Origin: Deltaproteobacteria bacterium
GTDB lineage: Bacteria; Desulfobacterota; Binatia; UTPRO1
Reading direction: 5' to 3'
Assembly: GCA_016200545.1 (NCBI GenBank)
Contig: JACQEO010000050.1
Span: forward strand, 17,128 to 81,127
DNA length: 64,000 nucleotides
Below, one piece after another: positions 41,142-50,253 of this stretch. The translations under genes were made by a program, and so were the position numbers. Below the pieces are notes generated by a model that saw nothing but the letters and a program-made list of their open reading frames with translations, searched no databases and was not told the DNA's origin. How positions within the stretch are numbered: the stretch's first letter is position 1; each line of letters opens with the position of its first letter.

Positions 41142-43452
41142 CGCGCTCGACGCGGCACCGCACGTAGCGATGGTGCGGGATCCCCGTGAACGGGTCGCGG
41201 TCGGCGACGTCGGTGAGCTCGTTCTGGTTGGCGCCGGTCACTATGCCGTCGGATGAGACCATGCCGAAGCCGTTCGGCATCCACACGTGCCCAGCCATGA
41301 GCTTGGCGTCGACGTGCGCCGGCATCGTCAGGCTGCCGCGCTTGGTCGAAACGCTGACGGTGTCGCCGTCGCGAATGCCGAGGCTTGTCGCGTCGGAGAG
41401 CGAGAGGTTGAGCGCGCAGTGCGGGCCCTTCCCTTTGCGCCAGGCCGGGTCGCGCTGAATCGTGTTGGCCGTCCAGCGCGTCCGCAGTCCCGCGGCCATG
41501 ACGAGCGGGAACGCCGGATCGACGCTCGGCTCGGTGGCGACGGCCCGGCGCAGCTCGGGCATCATCGGCTCGGGCGCGAGACGAATCTTCTTGTCGGCGA
41601 AGCCGACGTGATCGGCGAGGTTGGTCTCCATGCGCTGGCGCGCGATCTCGACGCCCTCGGGATGGTCGATGATGCGCCGGAAGATCTCGGTCCCGAGCTC
41701 GAACGGTGTCTTCCCCTCCCACTCGGGGCCGAGCGCGCGCACGACGCTTTCGGGACGGAAGAGCCCGTTCAGATGCGAGAGCAGCCAGAACGCCGCCAGC
41801 GCCGGCGACGCCAGGTGCGGCCCGAGTGCCCGGTAGGTCCAGTAGATGAGCTGGTTCTCGCCGTGGGTGGCCGCCGCCTGACCGGCGGCAAAGTAGGCCA
41901 TCGCTCCTGCGGGCGTCTGCGCGTGTTCGGCGAGCTCGAAAAGCTCGGGCGGCGGCGTGCCGAAGAGATCCATCGCCTCGGCGATACGCACGTAGATCTC
42001 GGGCTCGGTGAACGCCTGGATGCGCATCGGCACGACCGGCGGCCGCACCTGCACGAACACTTCGGGCGCGCCGCGCGGGAAGGCCGCGGTCTCCCACTTT
42101 TCGTAGCCCGTCGGCACGGGCAGCACGTAATCGGCGAGCCGTGCGGTCTCCGTCATCGCCGGATCGATGACGACGAGGAGGTCGAGCTTTTCCCGCGCTT
42201 CGCGCCAGCGCGAAGCGTCGGAGTACGAGAGGATCGGGTTGGAGCCCTCGACGATGATGGCGCGGATGCGCTCCGGATGATCGACCAGCACCTCCTCGGG
42301 GACGAGCGTCGGCGACATCATCTGCGCGTTGCCGAGCGAACGGATCGCCTGGATGCCGGACGCGAGCGCGCGCTCGGGCTCGCTCACCTTCTCGGGATCG
42401 ACGACCGGCGGTAGGAAGGTCTCGAGGAAGACGTCGCCGCCGACCTGCCCGATGTTGCCGGTCAGCACCAGCAGCGCCCGCATGAGATACGAGATCAAGG
42501 TCGAGAACGGCGCCTGCTCGACGCCGAGGTCGTAGAAGATCGCCGCCGACTCGGCGGTCGCGAAGCCGCGCGCGGTGTCGCGAATGGCCGCGAGGTCGAT
42601 GCCGCAGCGCGCGGCCATGACGGCCGGGTCGACGGCGGCGAGCTCCGCCCGCAAAGTATCGAGACCGATGGCGTGCTCGGCGAGGAAGGCGTCGGCGGCG
42701 ATGTTTTCGCGGACGATGAGCGCCGCCATCGCGAGCAATAGATAGGCGTCGGTTCCGGGGCGGACGCGAAGATGATGCGTCGCCGTGCGCGTGGTCTCCG
42801 TCTCGCGCGGATCGACGACGACGACGGTGCGGCTCGGGTCGTCGGCGAGCATCTTGAAGGTGTCGGTCGCGTTGTGACCACGGTTGGAGATCTTGGGATT
42901 GGTGCCGAGGACGAGCAGGAAGCGCGCGTGCGCGGTGTCGGCGTGCAGGAAGAGCGTCGGCGAGGCGTCGAACATCCACTGGTCGAGGAGATTGTGCTGC
43001 GTCTTCTCCTGCGCGAAGGCGTTGAACCAGCGCCGCGATCCGATGCCGCGCAGGAAGCCGAGCGCGTACGGCGCGTCCATGTGATTCGCCTGCCCGCCGA
43101 CGCCGACGAGCGCGATCGCGCGCGGGGAATGCCGTCGCCGAATCGCGTCGAGCTTGGCCGCGATCTCTTGGATCGCGGTGTCCCAAGCGATCTCCTCGAA
43201 GGTGCCGTCCGACCGCCGGCGCATCGGGTAGGGCACGCGGTCCCCGTGCTCGACGTAGTGCGCGATGCCGAACGCCTTGTTGCAGACGTAGCCCTTGGTG
43301 ATGGGATTGGTCTCGTCGCCGCGGATCTCGACGATGCGGCCGTCCTTCACGTCGACGCGGATGCCGCAGTTGTGACTGCAGAGGACGCAGACGGTGGGGA
43401 GATCGGTGGCGTTGTCGTTGACGCAGGTGTGATGCGTGCCGTGGTCGCTCAT
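41131..43452 (-). CDS. Molybdopterin-dependent oxidoreductase (formate dehydrogenase/NapA-like)
   Basis: A 773-residue DMSO-reductase superfamily enzyme. An N-terminal [4Fe-4S] motif (Cys22, Cys25, Cys29 and Cys57: VCVLCSHNCG...YVCNKAFG) is followed by the bis-MGD binding core (LGFLRGIGSRRWFNAFAQEK, VLGTNPKISNRGHNATDTFK, IVEGSNPILSYSDASRWREA) and the C-terminal MoCo domain (WMPNGFGMVSSDGIVTGANQ). No Tat signal is present, so it is probably cytoplasmic. It starts in an ATGA overlap with the HxlR gene. The substrate cannot be assigned; no clear Cys/Sec molybdenum ligand was identified. Confidence 0.85.
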   Translation of the reverse strand: MSDHGTHHTCVNDNATDLPTVCVLCSHNCGIRVDVKDGRIVEIRGDETNPITKGYVCNKAFGIAHYVEHGDRVPYPMRRRSDGTFEEIAWDTAIQEIAAKLDAIRRRHSPRAIALVGVGGQANHMDAPYALGFLRGIGSRRWFNAFAQEKTQHNLLDQWMFDASPTLFLHADTAHARFLLVLGTNPKISNRGHNATDTFKMLADDPSRTVVVVDPRETETTRTATHHLRVRPGTDAYLLLAMAALIVRENIAADAFLAEHAIGLDTLRAELAAVDPAVMAARCGIDLAAIRDTARGFATAESAAIFYDLGVEQAPFSTLISYLMRALLVLTGNIGQVGGDVFLETFLPPVVDPEKVSEPERALASGIQAIRSLGNAQMMSPTLVPEEVLVDHPERIRAIIVEGSNPILSYSDASRWREAREKLDLLVVIDPAMTETARLADYVLPVPTGYEKWETAAFPRGAPEVFVQVRPPVVPMRIQAFTEPEIYVRIAEAMDLFGTPPPELFELAEHAQTPAGAMAYFAAGQAAATHGENQLIYWTYRALGPHLASPALAAFWLLSHLNGLFRPESVVRALGPEWEGKTPFELGTEIFRRIIDHPEGVEIARQRMETNLADHVGFADKKIRLAPEPMMPELRRAVATEPSVDPAFPLVMAAGLRTRWTANTIQRDPAWRKGKGPHCALNLSLSDATSLGIRDGDTVSVSTKRGSLTMPAHVDAKLMAGHVWMPNGFGMVSSDGIVTGANQNELTDVADRDPFTGIPHHRYVRCRVERVTA

Positions 43453-43937
43453 GCTCGCTCCTCCGTTGCGGCCGCGCTGCGGGCCGCTCGGTATCCTTTC
43501 CCGGGGCGCGCCGTCATGTCACGCGCGGTGACGGGGTCGCCGCAATGGTCGCAGGTGAGGCGCAACGACGTGACGTGCCCGCACCTGCGATGGACGCGCT
43601 CGACCGGCGGTCCTTTCTTGCCGGCCATGTGCTTGTCGCCCCATCCGGCGATCGTGACGATGACGCCGTACAGGTCGTGTCCCTTCTCGGTGAGCCGATA
43701 CTCGAAGCGCACCGGCGTCTCATGGTAGCGCTCGCGGCGTAGCACACCGTGCCGCACCAGCTTCCGCAGACGATCCGCCAGCCGATGGCGCGTGATGCGC
43801 AGGCTCGACTGGAACGCATCGAAGCGCCGCGTCCCGAGAAATGCGTCGCGCAAGATGAGCAAGGTCCACCGATCGCCGACGACGGAGAGCGTCCGCGCGA
43901 TCGTGCAGTCGAGCTTCCCGACGTCGCTCCAGCGCAC
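43449..43937 (-). CDS. HxlR-family transcriptional regulator with C-terminal Cys/His cluster
   Basis: A 162-residue winged-helix regulator starting GTG. CTIARTLSVVGDRWTLLILR and RFDAFQSSLRITRHRLADRL are the HxlR hallmark. An extra C-terminal part has Cys119, His121, Cys129 and Cys132 (CGH...CDHCG), a zinc-ribbon-like cluster found in one HxlR subgroup. It is coupled (ATGA) to the molybdoenzyme gene and has a perfect palindrome just upstream, so it probably controls its own operon in response to redox state or a ligand. Confidence 0.9.
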   Translation of the reverse strand: MRWSDVGKLDCTIARTLSVVGDRWTLLILRDAFLGTRRFDAFQSSLRITRHRLADRLRKLVRHGVLRRERYHETPVRFEYRLTEKGHDLYGVIVTIAGWGDKHMAGKKGPPVERVHRRCGHVTSLRLTCDHCGDPVTARDMTARPGKGYRAARSAAATEERA

Positions 43938-43949
43938 GGCGGCCTATTA

Positions 43950-43964
43950 GTTCCAAATTGGAAC
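43950..43964. promoter_or_regulatory. Palindromic operator upstream of the HxlR gene
   Basis: GTTCCAA-A-TTGGAAC is a perfect 7-bp dyad with one central base, 13 nt before the GTG start. A -10-like TAATAG lies between it and the start codon, 6 nt from GTG. Position and symmetry fit an autoregulatory HxlR site. Confidence 0.65.
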
Positions 43965-43976
43965 CTATGCAAGAGG

Positions 43977-45290
43977 CTATCGCTCGAAGCAGTAGAGTCG
44001 CAATTGCGTGTCGCAGGTCGGCGTGCTCGACTCGGTCCAGCCGGCGTTGGTTTGAGCCGTGCTGCCGCACACCCCCGAGACGGACGAGGTGTTGTTGAGG
44101 AAATTGCTGCAGTTCGTCGCCTTGGGGGCGCCGGCGGCGTCCGTCGCCGTCCACGCCTCTCCAAAGGTAACGGCGTTGCCACTCTCGTCGACGTTGATCG
44201 CGTGCGCGAGGGTACCGTCGGTGAGATCGTTCCAGTCGTTGGCGATGATGGTGCCGTTGACGAGGCCGTATGGCGTTGCCGACTGCGTGAAGCGCGTGGA
44301 CGGTCCGTCACCGGTAACGGACAGCCACGCTTTGAACGTACCCAACAACCCCGCGGCGGTCGCCCGTTCGGCACAGATGGTGTCGGCGCCGAAGGTCCCG
44401 CCGATTTGGCCGTTGGTCGCCGTGCTGGTCACGAACACTCGCTTGCCGGGCGTGGTGACCGCGGTCGCTGTCGGCGTCGGGGTTGGTGTCACCGTCGGCG
44501 TCGGCTCGAGCGCCGGCATGCAGAGCTCGGCGGGCGCCGAGACCACGAGAATGTGCGGCGCGACGTTGGCGTCGTTGGTCGCGACCGTCGTCTTGACGAA
44601 TTTCGGCGAGCCCTTCGCCAGCTTCACCGCGTAGCAGACGAGGACGGTCTGACGGGTCTCGGCTCCGGGTGTCTCGCCGTCCTCGTCCACCGGCTCACAG
44701 AGCTTCGTGACGTTCTTCACGACGAACTGTCGGCCGATACCGAAGAACGCGTCGACGACGCTCGGCGAGGCGGGCGGCAGGAACTTCGGCGAGCCCTTGG
44801 CGAGCTTGGCCTTGTAACACTTGAAGCGGTTGACGGTCGGATCGCTCGTCGGGTCGCTGCCGAAGACCGCCGGCGGCGTGCCGCCGAGCGCCTGCGGGGC
44901 GACGTCGAGCAGCACCACGGGCGCCGTGATGGTCAGGGTACGCTGCGCGAACGCATCGACGGTCACGTGATTGGATTTGACGAACTTCGGACCGCCCTCG
45001 TGCACTTTGATCTTGAACCCCTCCTGATGAACGTCGGGGTGCACGACCCCCGAGCCGTCGCGATCGACCGGGTTACAGATGGCGGCGATCTTCACGACGT
45101 CGAACGTCAGCGGCCCGCCGAGCTGATCCTCGAGCGCCGTGGTCGCGCCCTTGGAAAACTTCGGCTGCCCCTTGGCGCGCGCGGCTTTGTAGCAGAGGTA
45201 GTGATCCGGGGCGGATACGCCGAGGCCGGCGACGGCGTACACAAAGAGCGCAGTTCCTGCGAGTGCCAGCGCCGGCAAACTCCGTTTCAT
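43977..45290 (-). CDS. Secreted protein with CYK repeats, Thr/Pro linker and C-terminal DUF1554 domain
   Basis: A 437-residue exported protein (signal peptide 1-26). Two to three repeats of about 100 residues open with DHYLCYKAARAKGQPKFSKG, NRFKCYKAKLAKGSPKFLPP and VLVCYAVKLAKGSPKF and share LC/IC.PVD.DG. These resemble a CYK-type domain that I recall as DUF7450. After a PTPTVTPTPTPTATAV linker comes a DUF1554/collagen-NC10-like domain (KRVFVTSTATNGQIGGTFGA...WTESSTPTCDTQLRLYCFE). Start chosen at ATG 45290; a long upstream extension is not coding. Likely an extracellular ligand- or surface-binding protein. Confidence 0.8.
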   Translation of the reverse strand: MKRSLPALALAGTALFVYAVAGLGVSAPDHYLCYKAARAKGQPKFSKGATTALEDQLGGPLTFDVVKIAAICNPVDRDGSGVVHPDVHQEGFKIKVHEGGPKFVKSNHVTVDAFAQRTLTITAPVVLLDVAPQALGGTPPAVFGSDPTSDPTVNRFKCYKAKLAKGSPKFLPPASPSVVDAFFGIGRQFVVKNVTKLCEPVDEDGETPGAETRQTVLVCYAVKLAKGSPKFVKTTVATNDANVAPHILVVSAPAELCMPALEPTPTVTPTPTPTATAVTTPGKRVFVTSTATNGQIGGTFGADTICAERATAAGLLGTFKAWLSVTGDGPSTRFTQSATPYGLVNGTIIANDWNDLTDGTLAHAINVDESGNAVTFGEAWTATDAAGAPKATNCSNFLNNTSSVSGVCGSTAQTNAGWTESSTPTCDTQLRLYCFER

Positions 45291-45328
45291 GTTCACGACA
45301 TCCACGACATGTAGAAGAGCACGCGGTG

Positions 45329-47176
45329 CTACTCGCGCGCCGGCCGCCGGCGCTCGTGGAACCACACGCGGTACTCGTCCATGCGCGCGAGCTGGTCGCG
45401 CGGCGCGCGGCGCCGGCAGGTCGACGCCTCGGCGCTCCCGGCGAAAGCACCCCAGCGGAGCTCGACGCAATCGTTCGGATTGTACGCGATCTCGAGCACC
45501 TCGGCGCGACCCAGGAGGTCCGCGAGCGTCGCCGTCCACTGTGAGCCGTCGCTACGCATGTACGTGAAGCGGCGCGCCGTGGTCTCGTCGCGAATGATGC
45601 CCTCGAGCTCGTCGCGCACGGCGGCGATCGGCGCGCCGGCAAGCATGGCGTAGCGCTCGGGCCGGCGCGCGACGCGCGCGGGAAACTCGCGCACGACGTC
45701 GAGCGCGATCAGCAGGCGGAGGTCGCGCGACGGCGTCGCGTAGTCCTCCCAGGGACCGGTGGTCTCGAAGATCGCGGCGCCGCTCGGCATCGCGATGGTG
45801 CCGGGGCGGGCGGCGACGTAGGTCTCGCCGTTCGCGACCGACGTGACGCGCGTGCGCACCTGCTCGTCGAGCGCCTGGATGATCTCGCGCAGCACCCGCG
45901 CCGGATCCATCGGCGTCGGCGACAGCAGCTCGTCCATGCGATCGTAAAACTCCTCGACGCCGCGCGCATACTGCTCGAGCGAGAAGTCGCCGTAGTCGGA
46001 GTCGGCGACGATCCCACGATTGGTGAGCGGTCGAAGCGCGCCGCCGTCTGCCAGGATCGGCCGAAAGTGCTTGAACCCAGGTCCGCCGAACGCCGGATCG
46101 ACGGCGAAGAGGAAGGTGCCTCGCCAGAACCGTTTGCGCGCGATCGTGCCGTCGGGCTGCGCGTCGACGGCGAGGAGGACGCCGCCCGTGTCGGCGGTTT
46201 GTGCCACGCGCTGGACGACGATGAGGGTGTGGCCGTAAGGATCGGCGTACACCGTCCCGGGACGGATGGTCTCGGGCGCGAGCCGGGTCGGATAGAGGTC
46301 GGTGCGATCGTCGTCGCCCGCGGTGCGCGCACTCCCCGAATGGATCGTCCAGCCCACCTCGCGGCGCAGGAAGCGGCCGACGCGTGCCACCTCCTCGCTC
46401 GGCGCGCCGGCGAGGGCCTCACGGCTCGAGTGCCACGCGACACATCGCGGCGCACCGCCACGGCCGCCGCGCGAGCACTCGGAGTAGCCGAACGGTAGTC
46501 CGAGCTTCCACGCGAAATACGCCCGCAGGAAGTACGGTAGATCGGCGCAATCGGGTTCCAAGCGCAGGCGCCCGGGGCCGTCCTCCCCCAAACCGAGATG
46601 GTCGTGGAGGAAGTTGCGCGTGGGATCGCTGAAGATCGGATCGAGATGCTGCCAGCTCGGCTCCGCGTCGAGCGGGTCGTCGAAGAGACGCTCCACCCAC
46701 GCCGAGTAGAGGAGCTCTGTGCCACGATCCCACGTCCGCTCGAGCAGCCACGCCCCGCCCGCCGCGAGCGGCCGGTGCGCCGTGTCGCGCCTGACGGCGA
46801 TCGTCTCGCACGCACCGTCCTCGGCTCCGCGGTCCGCGGGCGCGATCGCCGCGTCGTCTCGCGGCGCCAGCCGGGCGCGGTACGTGGACGCGTCGGGCAC
46901 CGTCGTCTCGACCACCCACCACGACGGTGTGACGCCGTGCCGAGCGGCGCTGCTCGCGAGAATCCGCCCGTCCGACGCCTCGATCGTGAGCGTCGCGTCG
47001 CGCGGCTTCTCCGTCACCACGAGGACGCGCAGCGGGGCCCCGACCGTGGGCACGCGCGGGCTCATGAGCACCGTCACCTCCGGTTGTGCGCGACAGCCAT
47101 GCGCCGACGCCGTGGTGTCGCTCGGCCCCGCCAATGCGCACAACCCCACGAGCAGCGCCGCCGCGAGCGATCTCAC
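45329..47176 (-). CDS. Large secreted protein of unknown function, possible cysteine-peptidase-like core
   Basis: A 615-residue exported protein (GTG start, signal peptide about 1-24). A short beta domain (about 32-105) precedes a mixed alpha/beta body with a conserved-looking Cys and His: FAWKLGLPFGYSECSRGG and, later, TVYADPYGHTLIVVQRV. Their spacing recalls transglutaminase/NlpC-type folds, but no family match can be claimed. Three or four further Cys lie near the ends. It starts in a GTGA overlap with the transhydrogenase PntB gene, an unusual coupling of a secreted protein to a bioenergetic operon. Confidence 0.65.
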   Translation of the reverse strand: MRSLAAALLVGLCALAGPSDTTASAHGCRAQPEVTVLMSPRVPTVGAPLRVLVVTEKPRDATLTIEASDGRILASSAARHGVTPSWWVVETTVPDASTYRARLAPRDDAAIAPADRGAEDGACETIAVRRDTAHRPLAAGGAWLLERTWDRGTELLYSAWVERLFDDPLDAEPSWQHLDPIFSDPTRNFLHDHLGLGEDGPGRLRLEPDCADLPYFLRAYFAWKLGLPFGYSECSRGGRGGAPRCVAWHSSREALAGAPSEEVARVGRFLRREVGWTIHSGSARTAGDDDRTDLYPTRLAPETIRPGTVYADPYGHTLIVVQRVAQTADTGGVLLAVDAQPDGTIARKRFWRGTFLFAVDPAFGGPGFKHFRPILADGGALRPLTNRGIVADSDYGDFSLEQYARGVEEFYDRMDELLSPTPMDPARVLREIIQALDEQVRTRVTSVANGETYVAARPGTIAMPSGAAIFETTGPWEDYATPSRDLRLLIALDVVREFPARVARRPERYAMLAGAPIAAVRDELEGIIRDETTARRFTYMRSDGSQWTATLADLLGRAEVLEIAYNPNDCVELRWGAFAGSAEASTCRRRAPRDQLARMDEYRVWFHERRRPARE

Positions 47177-48993
47177 AGCAACGACTTCATCTCGCCGATC
47201 AGCTTCGTCAGGCTGTCCTTCGCATCTCCGAAGAGCATCATGCAGTTCTCGCTGTAATAGAGGTCGTTGTCGACGCCGGCGAAGCCCGGGCGCATGCTGC
47301 GCTTGAGGACGATGACGGATTTGGCGCGCGATACCTCGAGAATGGGCATGCCGTAGAGGGGGCTGCTCTTGTTGTTCTTGGCGGCGGGGTTGGTGACGTC
47401 GTTGGCGCCGACCACGAGCACGATATCGGCCTCGGGGAAGTACGGGTTGATGTGCTCCATTTCGACCAGATGCTCGTAGGGGACGTTGGCCTCGGCGAGC
47501 AGCACGTTCATGTGCCCCGGCATGCGGCCGGCGACGGGATGGATGGCGAACTTCGTGTCGACGCCGCGCGCGCGCAGGATGTTGCCGAGCTCGGCGACAG
47601 CGTGCTGCGCCTGCGCGACGGCCATGCCGTAGCCGGGCACGACGACGACGTTGCTGGCGGTCTCGAACAAGACGGCGGTCTCGTCGGGCGTGATGTTGCG
47701 CACGGTGCCCTTGGCCTCGGCGCCGGCCGCGACCTCGTCCTCAGATACCTTGCCGAAGGCGCCGAAGAGCACGTTCACCGCCGAGCGGTTCATGGCGCGG
47801 CACATCAGCAGCGACAGCAAGAAGCCCGAGGTACCGTCGAGCGAGCCGGTGATGATCTGGATCTTGTTCATCAACACGAAGCCCATCGCGGCATCCGCGA
47901 GGCCGCCATACGAGTTGAGGAGCGCGATCACCACCGGCATGTCGGCGGCGCCGATCGGAATCACGAGCAGCAAGCCGAAGACCAGCGACAACGCCACCAT
48001 CACGTAGAAGAACGGCGTCGCCGCCTGCGTCACGATCAGGTAGATCCCGGAGCCGAGAATGATCGAGAGCAGGGTGAGGTTGAGGACGTTCTGCCCGCGG
48101 TAGGTGATCGGCCGCCCGCGCAGCAGCTCCTGGAGCTTGGCGGCGGCCATCAGGCTGCCGGTGAAGGTGAGCCCGCCGACGATGACCTCGAAGTCGAGGG
48201 CGGTCAACGTCACGCGGCCGAGCTCACCTTGATAGCGAACGTACTCGGAGATGCCGACCAGGCACGCCGCGAGCGCGCCGAGCGAGTGCGACAGCGCCGT
48301 GCGCTGCGGGACGGCGGTCATCGGAATCCGCAGGCCCATCGTGCCGCCGGCCACCGCGCCGATGCCGAAGGCGAGCGCGATCCAGCGGTAGGTCACGATG
48401 TGAGGATGGAAGAGCGTACCGACCACCGCGACCAACATCCCGAAGGCTGCGAGCGCCATCCCCGAGCGCGCCCACTTGGGCGAACTCAGGCCCTTCAGGC
48501 CGAGTACGAACATGGCGGCCGACAGGATGTAGCAATAGCGGAGCGCCTCCGGGGCGACGTGGGCATGGAGGTACTCCGTCATCACCATCCCTGCCGGCTT
48601 GGTTGCGTAGAGGAGCGCCACGACGACGCCGGCGATGGCGAGCACGCCGGCCAGCGCCTGCAGCTCGACCGGCCGTCGCGTTCCGCGCGCGCGCTGTTCC
48701 GCCGTGCGGAACATCCGCAGCATGCGGTCGGTGATCAAGAAGCCGCCGACGGCGTTGGTCGCCGAGCAGGTCACCGCGGCGAGCCCGAGGAGGGTGCAGA
48801 CCCAACCGTTCGGAACCGCGCTGTAGTCGCTGCCGGCGACCACCAGCGACCCCACGAGCGAGATCGCCGCGATGGCGTTCGTCGCCGACATGAGGGGCGT
48901 GTGCAGCAGCGGCGGGACGCGGGTGATGAGGTGATAGCCGAGGAACCCGGCCAGCATGAAGATGTAGAGGCCGATCTCGAGCTCGGTGGTCAT
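47173..48993 (-). CDS. pntB: NAD(P) transhydrogenase, PntAB-PntB fusion subunit
   Basis: A 606-residue membrane protein. The first ~100 residues (LYIFMLAGFLGYHLITRVPP, LLHTPLMSATNAIAAISLVG) are the small PntAB subunit, normally separate or part of PntA. From about 120 onward is PntB: membrane helices, then the NADP(H)-binding dIII domain with VVPGYGMAVAQAQHAVAELG, GRMPGHMNVLLAEANVPYEH and NDDTNPAA-like NDVTNPAAKNNKSSPLYGMP. The enzyme uses the proton gradient to make NADPH from NADH. The start overlaps PntA's stop (ATGA). Confidence 0.9.
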   Translation of the reverse strand: MTTELEIGLYIFMLAGFLGYHLITRVPPLLHTPLMSATNAIAAISLVGSLVVAGSDYSAVPNGWVCTLLGLAAVTCSATNAVGGFLITDRMLRMFRTAEQRARGTRRPVELQALAGVLAIAGVVVALLYATKPAGMVMTEYLHAHVAPEALRYCYILSAAMFVLGLKGLSSPKWARSGMALAAFGMLVAVVGTLFHPHIVTYRWIALAFGIGAVAGGTMGLRIPMTAVPQRTALSHSLGALAACLVGISEYVRYQGELGRVTLTALDFEVIVGGLTFTGSLMAAAKLQELLRGRPITYRGQNVLNLTLLSIILGSGIYLIVTQAATPFFYVMVALSLVFGLLLVIPIGAADMPVVIALLNSYGGLADAAMGFVLMNKIQIITGSLDGTSGFLLSLLMCRAMNRSAVNVLFGAFGKVSEDEVAAGAEAKGTVRNITPDETAVLFETASNVVVVPGYGMAVAQAQHAVAELGNILRARGVDTKFAIHPVAGRMPGHMNVLLAEANVPYEHLVEMEHINPYFPEADIVLVVGANDVTNPAAKNNKSSPLYGMPILEVSRAKSVIVLKRSMRPGFAGVDNDLYYSENCMMLFGDAKDSLTKLIGEMKSLL

Positions 48994-50135
48994 ACCGACT
49001 TCCGCGCCGCGACGGCGGTCTTGACCGCCTCGCTCACCACCTCGCCGGCGTGCGTGACGCAGGCGCCCTTCACGATCTCGTCGTCGAAGTCGAGCGCCAG
49101 GGCGCCGTCTTTGACGAGCTCGCGGAGGAGCTCGGTCACGTTGCGCGCGTAGAGCTGGCTGGCGTGCACCGGCATCGTAGCGGGCAGGTTGGTCGGACCG
49201 TGGATGGTCACGCCGTGCCGCACGACCACCTCGTCGGGCTCGGTCAGCTCGCAGTTGCCGCCCGCCTCGGCGGCCAGGTCGACGATCACCGAGCCGGACC
49301 GCATACCTGCGACGGTCTCCTTGGTGACGAGGCGCGGCGCCGCCCTGCCGGGCACCAGCGCCGTGGTGACGACCACGTCGAAGTCCTTGGTCTTCTCGGC
49401 GAGCATCTCCTGCTGCCGCCGGCTCTCCTCCGCAGAGAGCGGCTTCGCATAGCCGCCCTTGTCCTCGGCGGACGCGATCCCGAGCTCGAACTCGAGAAAC
49501 TTCGCGCCCAAGCTCTCGACCTGCTCTTTCACCGCCGGCCGGACGTCGTAGCCCCAGACCTGTGCCCCGAGGCGGCGCGCGGTGGCGATCGCTTGCAGCC
49601 CGGCGACGCCGGCGCCGATCACCAGCACGCGCGCGGCGAAGACGGTCCCGGCCGCGGTCATCATCATCGGGAAGAACTTCGCCAGCGACTCGGCCGCGAT
49701 GAGGACGGCCTTGTAGCCGGCGATGTTCGCCTGCGACGAGAGCGCATCCATCTTCTGCGCACGGCTGATGCGCGGGATGCCCTCCATGCCGAAGCTGGTG
49801 ATCCGACGCGCGGCGAGGCGCTCGACGAGGTCGGGGCTGGTGAGCGCGGAAAGAAAGGACACGAGGACGGAGCCTGCGCGCAGCCGGTCCACCTCGTCGA
49901 GCGTCGGCTTCTGGACTTTCAGGAGCACGTCGGCCTCGCCGCAGAGCGACGCCGCGTCGGGAACGATGCGGGCGCCGACCTTTTCGAAGGCGGCGTCGGC
50001 GTGGAACGCGCCGTTGCCGGCGCCGCTCTCGACGAGGACCGTGAGCCCGTCTTTGACGAGGGCGCCCGCCGCGTCCGGCGTCAACGCCACACGCAGCTCG
50101 CGCGCGGCAATCTCTTTGGGGACCGCAACCTTCAT
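48990..50135 (-). CDS. pntA: NAD(P) transhydrogenase alpha subunit (PntAA, NAD-binding domain)
   Basis: A 381-residue dI domain from ATG 50135 (MKVAVPKEIAARELRVALTP). NAD-binding motif VIGAGVAGLQAIATARRLGA, plus SGAGNGAFHADAAFEKVGAR, are standard. It ends after AGEVVSEAVKTAVAARK without membrane helices, because the PntAB part is carried by the next gene. ATG 50156 (MAYDGRPMKVA) is an alternative start. A TATGAC hexamer lies 9 nt before 50135. Supplies NADPH for biosynthesis and redox defence. Confidence 0.85.
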   Translation of the reverse strand: MKVAVPKEIAARELRVALTPDAAGALVKDGLTVLVESGAGNGAFHADAAFEKVGARIVPDAASLCGEADVLLKVQKPTLDEVDRLRAGSVLVSFLSALTSPDLVERLAARRITSFGMEGIPRISRAQKMDALSSQANIAGYKAVLIAAESLAKFFPMMMTAAGTVFAARVLVIGAGVAGLQAIATARRLGAQVWGYDVRPAVKEQVESLGAKFLEFELGIASAEDKGGYAKPLSAEESRRQQEMLAEKTKDFDVVVTTALVPGRAAPRLVTKETVAGMRSGSVIVDLAAEAGGNCELTEPDEVVVRHGVTIHGPTNLPATMPVHASQLYARNVTELLRELVKDGALALDFDDEIVKGACVTHAGEVVSEAVKTAVAARKSV

Positions 50136-50199
50136 CGGGCGTCCGTCATAGGCCATAGTTCTCACGAAAGGCCAAGTGGACGGAACCGCTCGGGCGGGG

Positions 50200-50244
50200 G
50201 CGACGTCGGCGGCGGTGATGTCGGCCGCGGCGACGTCAGCCGCG
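50200..50244. repeat. Three imperfect 15-bp tandem repeats
   Basis: Units GCGACGTCGGCGGCG, GTGATGTCGGCCGCG and GCGACGTCAGCCGCG follow one another between the pnt operon and the next gene. They lie just after the 3' end of the minus-strand gene at 50254. No role is apparent. Confidence 0.6.
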
Positions 50245-50253
50245 GCGCCGGGA

